A stretch of 6,874 nt of DNA, from assembly GCA_019236485.1 (NCBI GenBank), contig JAFAIY010000429.1, positions 1 through 6,874 of the forward strand, in the 5' to 3' direction. The notes beneath the pieces were generated by a model. That model saw only the letters and a program-made list of their open reading frames with translations. It did not search any database and had not been told where the DNA came from. Source of the stretch: Comamonas sp. (GTDB lineage: Bacteria; Pseudomonadota; Gammaproteobacteria; Burkholderiales; Burkholderiaceae_C). Positions 1-6,494 of this stretch are shown one piece after another; the stretch's first letter is position 1, and every line of letters begins with the position of its first letter. The translations under genes and the position numbers were made by a program.

Positions 1-825
1 ACCGTGCCCAGCCCCGATGCACGCCAGGCCCGGCCCGGCGAAACCGCTGCCGACGTGGCGCGCCGCGCGGCAGAGGGCTTGGAGGCCTGGCTGCAGGCCC
101 ACCACGCGGAGACGGCCGCGCTGATCCTGGAGCCGCTGGTGCAATGCGCGGCCGGTATGGCCATGCACGACGCCGAATACCTGCGCCTGGCCCGCGCGCT
201 CTGCGATCGCTTCGAGGTACATCTGGTGGTGGACGAAATCGCCGTGGGTTTCGGCCGCACGGGCAGCCTGTTTGCCCACCAGCAGGCAGGCATCACGCCG
301 GATTTCATCTGCCTGTCCAAAGGCCTGACCGGCGGCACGCTGCCGCTGTCGGCGGTGTTGACCACGGATGCGGTCTATGCCGCGTTCTACGACGACGATG
401 CCGCGCGCGGCTTTTTGCACTCGCACTCCTACACTGGCAACCCGCTGGCCTGCCGCGCCGCGGTGGCCACGCTGGAGCTGTTCGAGCAGCTCGACACGTT
501 GGCCGCCAACCGCCAGCTGGCCCAACGCATCAGCGCCGCGTTTGAACCTTTGACGGCCCACCCGCGCGTGCGCCACGCGCGCCGGCAGGGAATGATCTGG
601 GCCTGGGATATCGATAGCCGGCTGCCCGACTTTGCCCAGCGCTATCACGCCGCAGCCCTGGAACATGGCCTGCTGCTGCGCCCCATCGGCAGCACGCTGT
701 ACTGCATGCCGCCCTATGTGCTGGACGACGCGGCCGTGGCCCATCTGGGCCGTGCCGCCCTCGCCGCGCTGGAGGCCACCTTGCTACAAGAGGCAGAGCT
801 GTCGGCGCAGGAGGTGCAAGCATGA
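1..825 (+). CDS. bioA: Adenosylmethionine-8-amino-7-oxononanoate aminotransferase, BioA (5' end missing)
   Basis: This fold-type I PLP aminotransferase converts KAPA to DAPA, using S-adenosylmethionine as amino donor, in cytoplasmic biotin synthesis. The reading frame is open from the first base, so only the last 274 codons are present, roughly 60% of a BioA of about 430-460 residues. Visible motifs are DEIAVGFGRTG (its Asp, bases 232-234, is the expected partner of the PLP pyridine nitrogen), then LSKGLTGGT (its Lys, bases 319-321, is the expected Schiff-base lysine), then HSHSYTGNPLAC. The C-terminal block LLLRPIGSTLYCMPPY matches the E. coli block WIRPFGKLIYLMPPY as I recall it, and its Arg is the probable substrate-carboxylate binder. 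The PLP spacing and C-terminal block favour BioA over other class III aminotransferases. The stop overlaps the bioD start by four bases (ATGA), indicating an operon with coupled translation. No frameshift is visible. The promoter and start lie outside the window. Confidence 0.95.
   Translation, partial: TVPSPDARQARPGETAADVARRAAEGLEAWLQAHHAETAALILEPLVQCAAGMAMHDAEYLRLARALCDRFEVHLVVDEIAVGFGRTGSLFAHQQAGITPDFICLSKGLTGGTLPLSAVLTTDAVYAAFYDDDAARGFLHSHSYTGNPLACRAAVATLELFEQLDTLAANRQLAQRISAAFEPLTAHPRVRHARRQGMIWAWDIDSRLPDFAQRYHAAALEHGLLLRPIGSTLYCMPPYVLDDAAVAHLGRAALAALEATLLQEAELSAQEVQA
809..815 (+). promoter_or_regulatory. Shine-Dalgarno site of bioD
   Basis: AGGAGGT lies six bases upstream of the bioD ATG at 822, inside the last codons of bioA. 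It is a near-perfect anti-16S match and fixes the bioD start at the ATGA overlap. Confidence 0.8.
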
Positions 826-1505
826 TCGGCTGTTTTGTGACCGGAACCGATACCGGTGTGGGCAAGACCCTGGCCAGCTGCGCACTGCTGCATGCGCTGG
901 CTGGTCAGCACCCGCGCGTGGTGGGCATGAAGGCCGTGGCCGCAGGTGCCGAGCCCGACGGGCAGGGCGGCTGGGCCAATGAAGACACGCTGGCCTTGCG
1001 CGCGGCCTCCACGCTGGCCGTGCCCGCCGCGCTGGACAACCCGGTGCTGCTGCCCGACCCCATGTCGCCCCATATCGCCGCCCGGCGCGCAGGGGTGGAG
1101 GTGACGCTGCCGCCCATTCTGGATGCCTATCGCCAGCTGGCCGCGCAGGCTGACGCCGTGGTGGTCGAAGGTGCAGGCGGCTGGCGCGTGCCGCTGTCCG
1201 AGACGCTCTGCATTGCCGATCTGGCGGTGGCGCTGCAACTGCCCGTGGTGCTGGTGGTGGGCCTGAAGCTGGGCTGCTTGAACCACGCGGTGCTGACGGC
1301 CGAGGCCATACGCGCCAGCGGCCTGCCTCTGGCGGGCTGGATGGCCAGCCGCGTCGATCCGCAGATGCTGGTGCCCGAGGAGAACATGGCTTGGCTGCGC
1401 CGCCAGATGGACGCCCTGGGCGCGCCGCTGCTGGCCGACATTCCGTGGCAAGCCACGCCCGATCCGCGCTCGACTCCGGTCACGCTACCCAAGGAGTGGC
1501 TATGA
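822..1505 (+). CDS. bioD: ATP-dependent dethiobiotin synthetase BioD
   Basis: BioD closes the ureido ring of DAPA with CO2 and ATP to give dethiobiotin, the penultimate step of biotin synthesis. The protein has 227 residues, the usual family length. It starts with a P-loop, GTDTGVGKT (residues 8-16). Lys37 follows in GMKAVAAG; E. coli has GYKPVASG as I recall it, so Pro is replaced by Ala here. Asp55 lies in NEDTLAL, and VEGAGGW has Glu116, a likely Mg2+/nucleotide ligand. The block [10 protein letters not shown] (residues 147-156) is typical of the nucleotide-base-binding end. IPW near the C-terminus also matches the family. The start is set by the strong AGGAGGT and the ATGA overlap with bioA. 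The stop overlaps the bioF start in the same way. All expected catalytic residues are present. Confidence 0.97.
   Translation: MIGCFVTGTDTGVGKTLASCALLHALAGQHPRVVGMKAVAAGAEPDGQGGWANEDTLALRAASTLAVPAALDNPVLLPDPMSPHIAARRAGVEVTLPPILDAYRQLAAQADAVVVEGAGGWRVPLSETLCIADLAVALQLPVVLVVGLKLGCLNHAVLTAEAIRASGLPLAGWMASRVDPQMLVPEENMAWLRRQMDALGAPLLADIPWQATPDPRSTPVTLPKEWL
1491..1496 (+). promoter_or_regulatory. Shine-Dalgarno site that fixes the bioF start
   Basis: AAGGAG sits five bases before the ATG at 1502. The bioF frame stays open upstream to 1391 inside bioD, but only the ATG at 1502 has a good ribosome-binding site and gives a protein of normal length, so this site decides the start. Confidence 0.8.
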
Positions 1506-2710
1506 ACACCAGCGCATCCAACTTCTGGCTGCAGGACATTCCACTGCAGCTGGCGGCGCTAGACGCGGCCGCACTGCGCCGCACCCGCCGCACCGTCGAG
1601 CCCCTGCAAGGCGCGCATATCGCGGTGGATGGGCGGCCCATGCTGCAGTTTTGCAGCAACGACTATCTGGGCCTGGCCCAGCACCCGGCCTTGGTGGAAG
1701 CGGCCTGCACCGGTGCGCGCGGCTTTGGCGTGGGCTCGGGCGGCTCGCCCATGGTCAACGGCCACAGCACGGCCAATGCCGCGCTGGAGGCCGATCTAGC
1801 GCGCTTTGTGCAACTGCCCCGGGCCTTGTACTTTTATGCGGGCTTTGCGACCAACGCCAGCATCATTCCGGCCCTGGTGGGCGCGGGCGATGCGGTCTTC
1901 TCGGATGCGCTGAATCACGCCAGCCTGATCGACGGCTGCCGTCTGTCGCGTGCGCAGATCCACCGCTTCGAGCATGGCGATCTGGCGGCGCTCGAGAGCC
2001 TGCTGGCCGCCTGCACCGTCCCGCGCAAGCTGGTGGTAAGCGATGCCGTGTTCAGCATGGACGGCAATGTGGCCGACATTCCCGGTCTGCTGGCCCTGTG
2101 CGAGCGCTACGACGCGCTGCTGCTGCTGGACGATGCCCACGGCTTTGGCGTGCTCGGCCCCGAGGGGCGCGGCAGTCTCGCGGCTGCGGGCCTGAGCGGC
2201 GCGCAGGCCTCGCCGCGCGTGCTGTACATGGCCACGCTGAGCAAGGCGGCCGGCGTGTCGGGCGCGTTTGTGGCGGGGCATGAGCTGCTGATCGAGTGGC
2301 TGCTGCAAAAGACGCGCAGCTACACCTTTGCCACGGCCGCCCCGGCTCTGCTGGCGCGGGCGCTGCAGGCCAGCCTGCAACTGATCGAGCACGAGGGCGC
2401 GCTGCGCGAGCGGCTGCAGGCGCGCATCGCCCAGCTGCGCAGCGGCTTGCAGCCCTTGCTGCAGGACACGGGCTGGCGGCTGCTGCCCTCGTACACCGCG
2501 GTGCAGGCGCTGGTGATCGGCAGCAATGCCGCCGCGCTGGAGCTGATGGAAGGCCTGCGCGAGCGCGGCCTGTGGGTGCCGGCGATTCGTCCACCCACGG
2601 TGCCTGCGGGCACGGCCCGCCTGCGCATTGCGCTGTCTGCAGCGCACACCGAGGCCGACGTCAATCGGCTGCTGGCCGCACTGGCGCAGCTGGCATTGCC
2701 GAGGGCCTAG
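1502..2710 (+). CDS. bioF: 8-amino-7-oxononanoate synthase BioF
   Basis: BioF is a PLP enzyme of the alpha-oxoamine synthase family. It condenses a pimeloyl thioester with L-alanine, releasing CO2, to form KAPA. The product has 402 residues, slightly longer than the E. coli enzyme (about 384). Motifs in order are the substrate-binding N-terminal FCSNDYLGL (50-58), the glycine-rich [12 protein letters not shown] (76-87), His139 in [12 protein letters not shown] (the residue that stacks on PLP), Asp210 and His213 in [11 protein letters not shown], and Lys248 in [13 protein letters not shown], the expected Schiff-base lysine. The C-terminal [15 protein letters not shown] block is also characteristic. 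The ATG overlaps the bioD stop (ATGA) and follows AAGGAG, so bioA-bioD-bioF look cotranscribed and translationally coupled. It is the last gene of this operon in the window; the next gene, alr, is on the other strand. The related enzymes KBL and ALAS are less likely given the bioAD context. Confidence 0.96.
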   Translation: MNTSASNFWLQDIPLQLAALDAAALRRTRRTVEPLQGAHIAVDGRPMLQFCSNDYLGLAQHPALVEAACTGARGFGVGSGGSPMVNGHSTANAALEADLARFVQLPRALYFYAGFATNASIIPALVGAGDAVFSDALNHASLIDGCRLSRAQIHRFEHGDLAALESLLAACTVPRKLVVSDAVFSMDGNVADIPGLLALCERYDALLLLDDAHGFGVLGPEGRGSLAAAGLSGAQASPRVLYMATLSKAAGVSGAFVAGHELLIEWLLQKTRSYTFATAAPALLARALQASLQLIEHEGALRERLQARIAQLRSGLQPLLQDTGWRLLPSYTAVQALVIGSNAAALELMEGLRERGLWVPAIRPPTVPAGTARLRIALSAAHTEADVNRLLAALAQLALPRA

Positions 2711-2716
2711 TTTCCC

Positions 2717-2741
2717 AAGCGCATTCCGGAGCTATTTTTGA
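2717..2741 (+). repeat. Partial copy of a dispersed intergenic hairpin repeat
   Basis: AAGCGC at 2717-2722 and GCTATTTTTGA at 2731-2741 share order and sequence with one half of the full copy at 6441-6489, read on the + strand (AAGCGC, five bases, GCTATGTTTTTGA). Only this half is recognisable. It begins six bases after the bioF stop and carries a run of five T (2735-2739). It might help end bioADF transcription, but its possible stem is only three to four base pairs, so terminator function is doubtful. Confidence 0.45.
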
Positions 2742-2890
2742 CGCGTTTATCCCTGGGCTGGTCAGCGCTGCTGCTGGCCACGTTCCGCCTCAGTCACCGG
2801 CTGGAGCTGGACATGCGGGTCGCCCGAACGCACCCAGGGCCCGGGCGGCGGCCACGCACAGGCTCGATGGGCCGGTCATGCTCAAGGCGG

Positions 2891-2928
2891 GCGTGGGCAT
2901 GTCCCACGCGTTCTGAGCCGCGAGGCTC
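2891..2928. other. Two tandem GC-rich hairpins between convergent bioF and alr
   Basis: The first inverted repeat is GCGTGGG (2891-2897) and CCCACGC (2903-2909) around a five-base loop. The second is GAGCC (2915-2919) and GGCTC (2924-2928) around GCGA, a GNRA-type tetraloop when read on the + strand. The second abuts the alr stop codon. Neither is followed by a T tract on either strand, so they are not classic intrinsic terminators. They could protect 3' ends or slow polymerase for either gene. The rest of the 218-base gap (2742-2890) shows no gene, RNA or repeat I can support. Confidence 0.4.
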
Positions 2929-4035
2929 TTACCTGTCCTCGCCTTCGACGACCTTGGCCACGCGCGGCGCCACGGCGCACATCAGCTCATAGCCCAGGGT
3001 GCCGGCCGCGGCCGCGACCTCGTCTATGGGCAGCACGGCGCCGTTGCCGGCGCGGCCCCAGAGCGTGACCTCGCTGCCCAGGCCGGCCTTGGGCAGGTGG
3101 CTCAGGTCCACGGCCATCATGTCCATGCTGACGCGGCCCAGGCTGCGCGTGCGCTGGCCGTCCACCAGCACGGGCGTGCCCGTGGGGCAGTGGCGGGGGT
3201 AGCCGTCGGCATAGCCGCAGGCCACCACGCCCAGGCGCATCACGCCCTCGGCCTGGAACAGCGAGCCATAGCCCACGGTATCGCCCGTGCGCAGCTCCTG
3301 CGTGCCTATGATCTTGCTGCGCAGCGTCATCGTGGGCTGCAGGTCCCAGTGGGCGATATCGTGCGCGGGGAAGTCGGGCGAGCTGCCATAGAGCACGATG
3401 CCGGGCCGCACCCAGTCGCAGCGCACCTGGGCCTCCGTGCCGCGCAGCAGGGTTGCGGCGCTGTTGCCTATGCTGCGCTCGCCGGGCAGATCCTGGGTGG
3501 TCTGGTGGAAGACGGCCAGTTGCCGGTCCAGGCCATGCTCCACATCGGCGTCGCTGAAATGGGTCATGAAGGAGATCTCGTCCACCTGGGGCAGGGCATT
3601 GAGGCGTGCATAGGCGGCCCGAAAGCGCTCGGGCGTGAAGCCCAGGCGGTTCATGCCGCTGTTCATCTTGAGAAACACGCGGTGGCCGACCTGGGTCTTG
3701 TGGGCCGCCAGCCAGTCGATCTGCTCGCTGCAGTGCACGGCATGCCAGATCGACAGCCGCGAGCACAGCTCGAGGTCGCGCGGCTCGAACACGCCTTCTA
3801 GCAGCAGAATCGGTCCGCGCCAGCCCAGGGCGCGCACGCGCTGGGCCTCGTCCAGGTCCAGCATGGCAAAGCCGTCCGTCGAGCGCAGCCCCTCGAACAC
3901 GTTTTCGATACCGTGGCCGTAAGCGTTGGCTTTGACCACGGACCACAATTTGGCATCGGGGACGGCTTGCCGCACCCGCTCCAGATTGTGGCGAACGGCT
4001 TCAGGATGGATGATGGCGGTGATGGGACGGGGCAT
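2929..4035 (-). CDS. alr: Alanine racemase (PLP-dependent)
   Basis: The enzyme interconverts L- and D-alanine in the cytoplasm, supplying D-alanine for peptidoglycan precursors. The product is 368 residues, the normal family length. The N-terminal TIM-barrel carries Lys35 in VVKANAYGHG, the PLP Schiff-base lysine and one of the two catalytic bases. Lys123 and Arg130 in LKMNSGMNRLGF match the carbamylated lysine and PLP-contacting arginine known from Geobacillus Alr. MTHFSDAD (157-164) and VRPGIVLYG (209-217) are family blocks. Tyr256 in TVGYGSLF, in the C-terminal beta domain, is the second catalytic base. The ATG is preceded on its own strand by a modest GAGAG (4041-4045) five bases away. 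There is no dadA neighbour, which favours a biosynthetic Alr over catabolic DadX, though one gene may serve both roles. It is divergent from lplT and convergent with bioF. I could not identify its promoter. Confidence 0.96.
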   Translation of the reverse strand: MPRPITAIIHPEAVRHNLERVRQAVPDAKLWSVVKANAYGHGIENVFEGLRSTDGFAMLDLDEAQRVRALGWRGPILLLEGVFEPRDLELCSRLSIWHAVHCSEQIDWLAAHKTQVGHRVFLKMNSGMNRLGFTPERFRAAYARLNALPQVDEISFMTHFSDADVEHGLDRQLAVFHQTTQDLPGERSIGNSAATLLRGTEAQVRCDWVRPGIVLYGSSPDFPAHDIAHWDLQPTMTLRSKIIGTQELRTGDTVGYGSLFQAEGVMRLGVVACGYADGYPRHCPTGTPVLVDGQRTRSLGRVSMDMMAVDLSHLPKAGLGSEVTLWGRAGNGAVLPIDEVAAAAGTLGYELMCAVAPRVAKVVEGEDR

Positions 4036-4069
4036 GGTTTCTCTCAGTCAGACCTACGGGATTCTGGCA

Positions 4070-4097
4070 CTGACAGCCAGGGCCTGCGTGATATAAC
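4070..4097 (+). promoter_or_regulatory. Putative sigma70 promoter for lplT
   Basis: CTGACA (4070-4075) and TATAAC (4092-4097) are separated by 16 bases. Each hexamer matches the sigma70 consensus at five of six positions. Transcription would start near 4104, giving a leader of about 65 bases before the lplT ATG. The site lies in the 133-base divergent region between alr and lplT. No equally good promoter is visible for alr on the opposite strand. Confidence 0.6.
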
Positions 4098-4133
4098 CGC
4101 CAGTTACCTGCCACTGGGGCTCTTATTTCCTTG

Positions 4134-4152
4134 GCATCGGGCCGCCCGGTGC
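4134..4152 (+). other. Hairpin in the lplT leader
   Basis: GCATCGG (4134-4140) can pair with CCGGTGC (4146-4152) as seven base pairs including one G-T wobble, around a GCCGC loop. It ends 16 bases before the lplT ATG, and no clear Shine-Dalgarno sequence follows it. No T tract follows, so it is not a terminator. A role in translation or mRNA stability is possible but unproven. Confidence 0.4.
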
Positions 4153-4168
4153 CGCTTTCGGCTAATTC

Positions 4169-5473
4169 ATGAAGCGCGGTTTCTACACCATCATGTCAGC
4201 GCAGTTTTTCAGCTCGCTGGCAGACAATGCCTTGTTTGTGACCGCTGTAGAGCTGTTGCGTGCCAATGGCGCCCCCGAGTGGCAGCGTGCCGCGCTGGTG
4301 CCCATGTTTGCCCTGTTCTATGTGGTCCTGGCGCCATTCGTGGGCGCGTTCGCGGACGCCATGCCCAAGGGCCGGGTCATGCTCATCAGCAATGCCATCA
4401 AGGTGGTGGGCTGCCTGATGATGCTGTTCGGCAACCACCCCCTGGTGGCCTATGCGGTCATAGGCCTGGGGGCCGCGGCCTACTCGCCGGCCAAATACGG
4501 CATCCTCACCGAGCTGCTGCCCGCGTCCCAGCTGGTCAAGGCCAATGGCTGGATCGAGGGGCTGACCATCACCTCCATCATCCTGGGCGTGCTGGTGGGC
4601 GGCCAGTTGGTCGGGCCGACGATTTCCGATCATCTGCTGGCGCTGGATTTCCCTTATTTCGATACCGGCATAGACACGCCGGCCGAGGCGGCGATCGCCG
4701 TGCTCATCTTCATCTACGTGCTGGCGGCCTGGTTCAATCTGCATATTCCACTTACCGGCGTGGCCATGCGCCCGCTGCGCCAGGACCCGGAGAAAAGCCT
4801 GCTGAGCAATATTCTGGGCCTGCTGCCCGACTTCTGGCAGTGCAGCAAGCGCCTGTGGGCCGACAAGCTGGGCCAGATTTCGCTGTCCACCACCACGCTG
4901 TTCTGGGGCGCTTCGGGCAATCTGCGCTACATCGTGCTGGCCTGGGGCGCTGCGGCCCTGGGTTACAGCACCACCCAGGCGTCGGCGCTGGTGGGCGTGG
5001 TCGCCATAGGCACGGCCGTGGGCGCGGTGGTGGCCTCCGTACGCATGCGGCTGGACACGGCCACCAGCGTGATTCCGCTGGGCGTGGGCATGGGCCTGCT
5101 GGTGGTCTGCATGATCTTCATCAACAGCCTGTGGGTGGCCGTGCCTTTCCTGATCCTGCTCGGCGGCCTGGGCGGTTTTCTGGTCGTGCCCATGAACGCC
5201 TTGCTGCAGCACCGTGGCCACAACCTCATGGGCGCGGGCCGCTCGATTGCCGTGCAGAACTTCAACGAGCAGCTGGCCATCCTGGCCATGGGCGCGTTCT
5301 ACAGCCTGTCCACCAAGATGGGGCTGACGGCGTTCGGCGCCATCACCGTGTTCGGCCTGATCGTGGCCGCGGCCATGTTGCTGATCGGCATGTGGCATAG
5401 GAATAACTGCAAGCGCCATCCGCGCGAGGTGGAGCGGCTGCTGGAGATCGCGCGCCGCGACTGCTGCCATTGA
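4169..5473 (+). CDS. lplT: Lysophospholipid transporter LplT (MFS)
   Basis: LplT is an inner-membrane major-facilitator protein that flips lysophospholipids, chiefly lysophosphatidylethanolamine, to the cytoplasmic face for reacylation by Aas. The 434-residue product is strongly hydrophobic with many membrane segments. LplT-like blocks are QFFSSLADNALF (12-23), the MFS motif-A variant GAFADAMPKGRVM (59-71), AAYSPAKYGIL starting near residue 103, VKANGWIEG, FWGASGNLRYIVLAW, VVPMNALLQHRG near residue 340 and GAGRSIAVQNFNEQ. A stretch around residues 150-178 (hydrophilic, including DFPYFDTGIDTPAEAA) enlarges a loop relative to E. coli LplT as I recall it. The C-terminus ends in a charged tail, EVERLLEIARRD. 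No aas acyltransferase is adjacent, unlike in E. coli. The ATG at 4169 was chosen because it precedes the first membrane segment, but it has no obvious Shine-Dalgarno; the ATG at 4193 is an alternative. Confidence 0.88.
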   Translation: MKRGFYTIMSAQFFSSLADNALFVTAVELLRANGAPEWQRAALVPMFALFYVVLAPFVGAFADAMPKGRVMLISNAIKVVGCLMMLFGNHPLVAYAVIGLGAAAYSPAKYGILTELLPASQLVKANGWIEGLTITSIILGVLVGGQLVGPTISDHLLALDFPYFDTGIDTPAEAAIAVLIFIYVLAAWFNLHIPLTGVAMRPLRQDPEKSLLSNILGLLPDFWQCSKRLWADKLGQISLSTTTLFWGASGNLRYIVLAWGAAALGYSTTQASALVGVVAIGTAVGAVVASVRMRLDTATSVIPLGVGMGLLVVCMIFINSLWVAVPFLILLGGLGGFLVVPMNALLQHRGHNLMGAGRSIAVQNFNEQLAILAMGAFYSLSTKMGLTAFGAITVFGLIVAAAMLLIGMWHRNNCKRHPREVERLLEIARRDCCH

Positions 5474-5511
5474 ACTCCTGCAGCGACCAAACAGCATTCA
5501 CTGCAAAATCA

Positions 5512-5554
5512 ATAGCTTCTAGCGCTTTTAAATCAAGTGCTAGAAGCCTTTTTT
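5512..5554 (+). repeat. Dispersed intergenic hairpin repeat, copy between lplT and the EamA gene
   Basis: The left arm ATAGCTTCTAGCGCTT (5512-5527) matches 13 of 16 bases of ATAGCATTCAGCGCTT, read on the - strand at 6483-6468. In both copies a seven-base spacer follows, then a second arm (AAGTGCTAGAAGCC here) and a T run. The two copies are in opposite orientation and flank the EamA permease gene. I recall similar intergenic elements in Comamonadaceae genomes but could not search. Confidence 0.6.
5515..5554 (+). terminator. Rho-independent terminator after lplT
   Basis: GCTTCTAGCGCTT (5515-5527) pairs with AAGTGCTAGAAGC (5535-5547) as a 13-base-pair stem with a single G-T wobble and a seven-base loop. 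One C and then six T (5549-5554) follow. It lies 41 bases after the lplT stop, as expected for its terminator. It is built from the dispersed repeat, and its T run ends directly at the start codon of the next gene. Confidence 0.85.
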
Positions 5555-6442
5555 ATGCATAGTCCACTACCCGTATTTGCGCTGCTGCTCAATGCCCTGA
5601 TCTGGGGTTTGTCATGGTGGCCGTTTCGCCTCATGCACGAGGCCGGCCTGCACCCGCTGTGGGCCACGGCATCGATGTACGCCCTGGTGCTGGCCGGGCT
5701 GCTGACGCTGCGCCCCGCCAGCCTCAGGCAGGCCTGGCAATACCCGGTGCTGATACTGCTGGCGGCCAGTTCGGGCCTGAACAACGTGGCCTTCAACTGG
5801 GCCGTGACCGTGGGCGACGTGGTGCGCGTCATCCTGCTCTTCTATCTCATGCCGGCCTGGGCAGTGCTGCTGGCCTGGAAGCTGCTGGGCGAAAAGCCCA
5901 CGCCCATGGCGTTGCTGCGTCTGTTGCTGGCCTTTGGCGGTGTGGTGCTGGTCTTGCTGCCCGCCGATGCATCGCTCTCCGGGCTGTTTGCCGGCCTGAC
6001 CCTGGCCGATGCGCTGGCCGTGTTTGGCGGCTTTATGTTTGCACTGACCAATGTGCTGCTGCGCCGCTTTCAAGGCATCCCGGCCCAGGCCCGCATGCTG
6101 GCCATGTTTGCCGGCTGCATGAGCATGGGCCTGCTGACCGCCTTGACCGCCAGCGGCATGGGCGTGGTGCCGGCTTTTCCGGCCTTAGATGGCAGCTGGG
6201 CGGTCGTGGCCCTGGGCCTGGCTGTGCTGCTGATGCTGGGCAACTGGGCGCTGCAATTTGGCGCGGCGCGCCTGCCTTCGGGCGTGACCTCGGTGGTCAT
6301 GCTCAGCGAAGTGGTGTTCGCCAGCGTCTCCTCGGTGCTCATCGCCCATGAGGCGCTTTCGGCGCGCACGCTGGCCGGTGGCGCCCTCATCATGGGCGCG
6401 GCCTTGCTGGCGACCTTGGGTAATCTAAGAAAGCGTCGCTAA
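5555..6442 (+). CDS. EamA/DMT-family permease
   Basis: This is an inner-membrane protein of the drug/metabolite transporter superfamily. It has 295 residues and about ten hydrophobic segments arranged as two EamA repeats, roughly residues 5-140 and 145-290. Family-like features are the first helix LLLNALIWGLSWWPFR, the charged loop LLGEKPTP after the fourth segment, and the late block LPSGVTSVVMLSEVVFASVSSVLIAHEALS near the end of the second repeat. Members export amino acids, metabolites or drugs, and the substrate cannot be told from sequence. The ATG at 5555 is chosen because it gives a normal N-terminus just before helix 1. An in-frame GTG at 5537 lies inside the terminator stem and has no Shine-Dalgarno. 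The ATG itself has only a weak TAGAAG upstream, which is part of the stem. No clear promoter is visible, so expression depends either on readthrough from lplT or on an unrecognised promoter. Confidence 0.88.
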   Translation: MHSPLPVFALLLNALIWGLSWWPFRLMHEAGLHPLWATASMYALVLAGLLTLRPASLRQAWQYPVLILLAASSGLNNVAFNWAVTVGDVVRVILLFYLMPAWAVLLAWKLLGEKPTPMALLRLLLAFGGVVLVLLPADASLSGLFAGLTLADALAVFGGFMFALTNVLLRRFQGIPAQARMLAMFAGCMSMGLLTALTASGMGVVPAFPALDGSWAVVALGLAVLLMLGNWALQFGAARLPSGVTSVVMLSEVVFASVSSVLIAHEALSARTLAGGALIMGAALLATLGNLRKRR

Positions 6443-6461
6443 AAACAGGCTGTAGCGCCTG
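6441..6461 (-). terminator. Probable Rho-independent terminator of the UreI-like gene
   Basis: On the - strand CAGGC (6461-6457) pairs with GCCTG (6450-6446) around a six-base loop and is followed directly by five T (complement of 6445-6441). It lies about 33 bases downstream of the UreI-like stop. The stem is short but perfect and GC-rich. Its T run overlaps the end of the EamA gene. Confidence 0.6.
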
Positions 6462-6489
6462 CTCATTAAGCGCTGAATGCTATGTTTTT
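6441..6489 (-). repeat. Dispersed intergenic hairpin repeat, copy between the EamA gene and the UreI-like gene
   Basis: Read on the - strand this copy has ATAGCATTCAGCGCTT (6483-6468), a seven-base spacer, then AGGCGCTACAGCCTGTTTTT (6460-6441), which parallels the copy at 5512-5554. It overlaps the last two bases of the EamA stop codon and fills almost the whole gap to the converging gene. T runs leave the element on both strands (6485-6489 on +, the complement of 6441-6445 on -), so it may terminate both genes. Confidence 0.6.
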
Positions 6490-6494
6490 GATGT

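Noticed and set aside
1391..1501. Upstream extension of bioF giving 439 residues
   Set aside because: The extra 37 residues come from the interior of bioD in another frame, lack a ribosome-binding site and do not look like BioF. The ATG at 1502 has AAGGAG and an ATGA overlap.
1796..2647. 283-codon open frame antisense to bioF
   Set aside because: Gln/Arg/Ala-rich shadow of a well-supported gene, without motifs or a ribosome-binding site.
2738..2992. Open frame of 84 codons on + starting with TTG
   Set aside because: It has no Shine-Dalgarno, is rich in Arg and Ser in the way of off-frame high-G+C DNA, and runs over the 3' end of alr. No family is recognisable.
3097..3801. 234-codon + strand frame antisense to alr
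   Set aside because: Ala/His-rich shadow. The - strand frame contains every alanine racemase catalytic residue.
3913..5400. 495-codon + strand open frame spanning the start of alr and most of lplT
   Set aside because: It crosses the divergent intergenic region and is off-frame to LplT. Its Gly/Arg/His-rich sequence has no family character.
4196..5497. 433-codon open frame antisense to lplT
   Set aside because: Its His/Gln/Arg-rich composition is typical of the complement of hydrophobic high-G+C genes. It has no recognisable domain, while the + strand frame is clearly LplT.
5537..5554. GTG at 5537 as the EamA permease start
   Set aside because: It lies within the terminator stem, has no Shine-Dalgarno, and adds six residues not needed before helix 1. 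The ATG at 5555 is more natural, though not proven.
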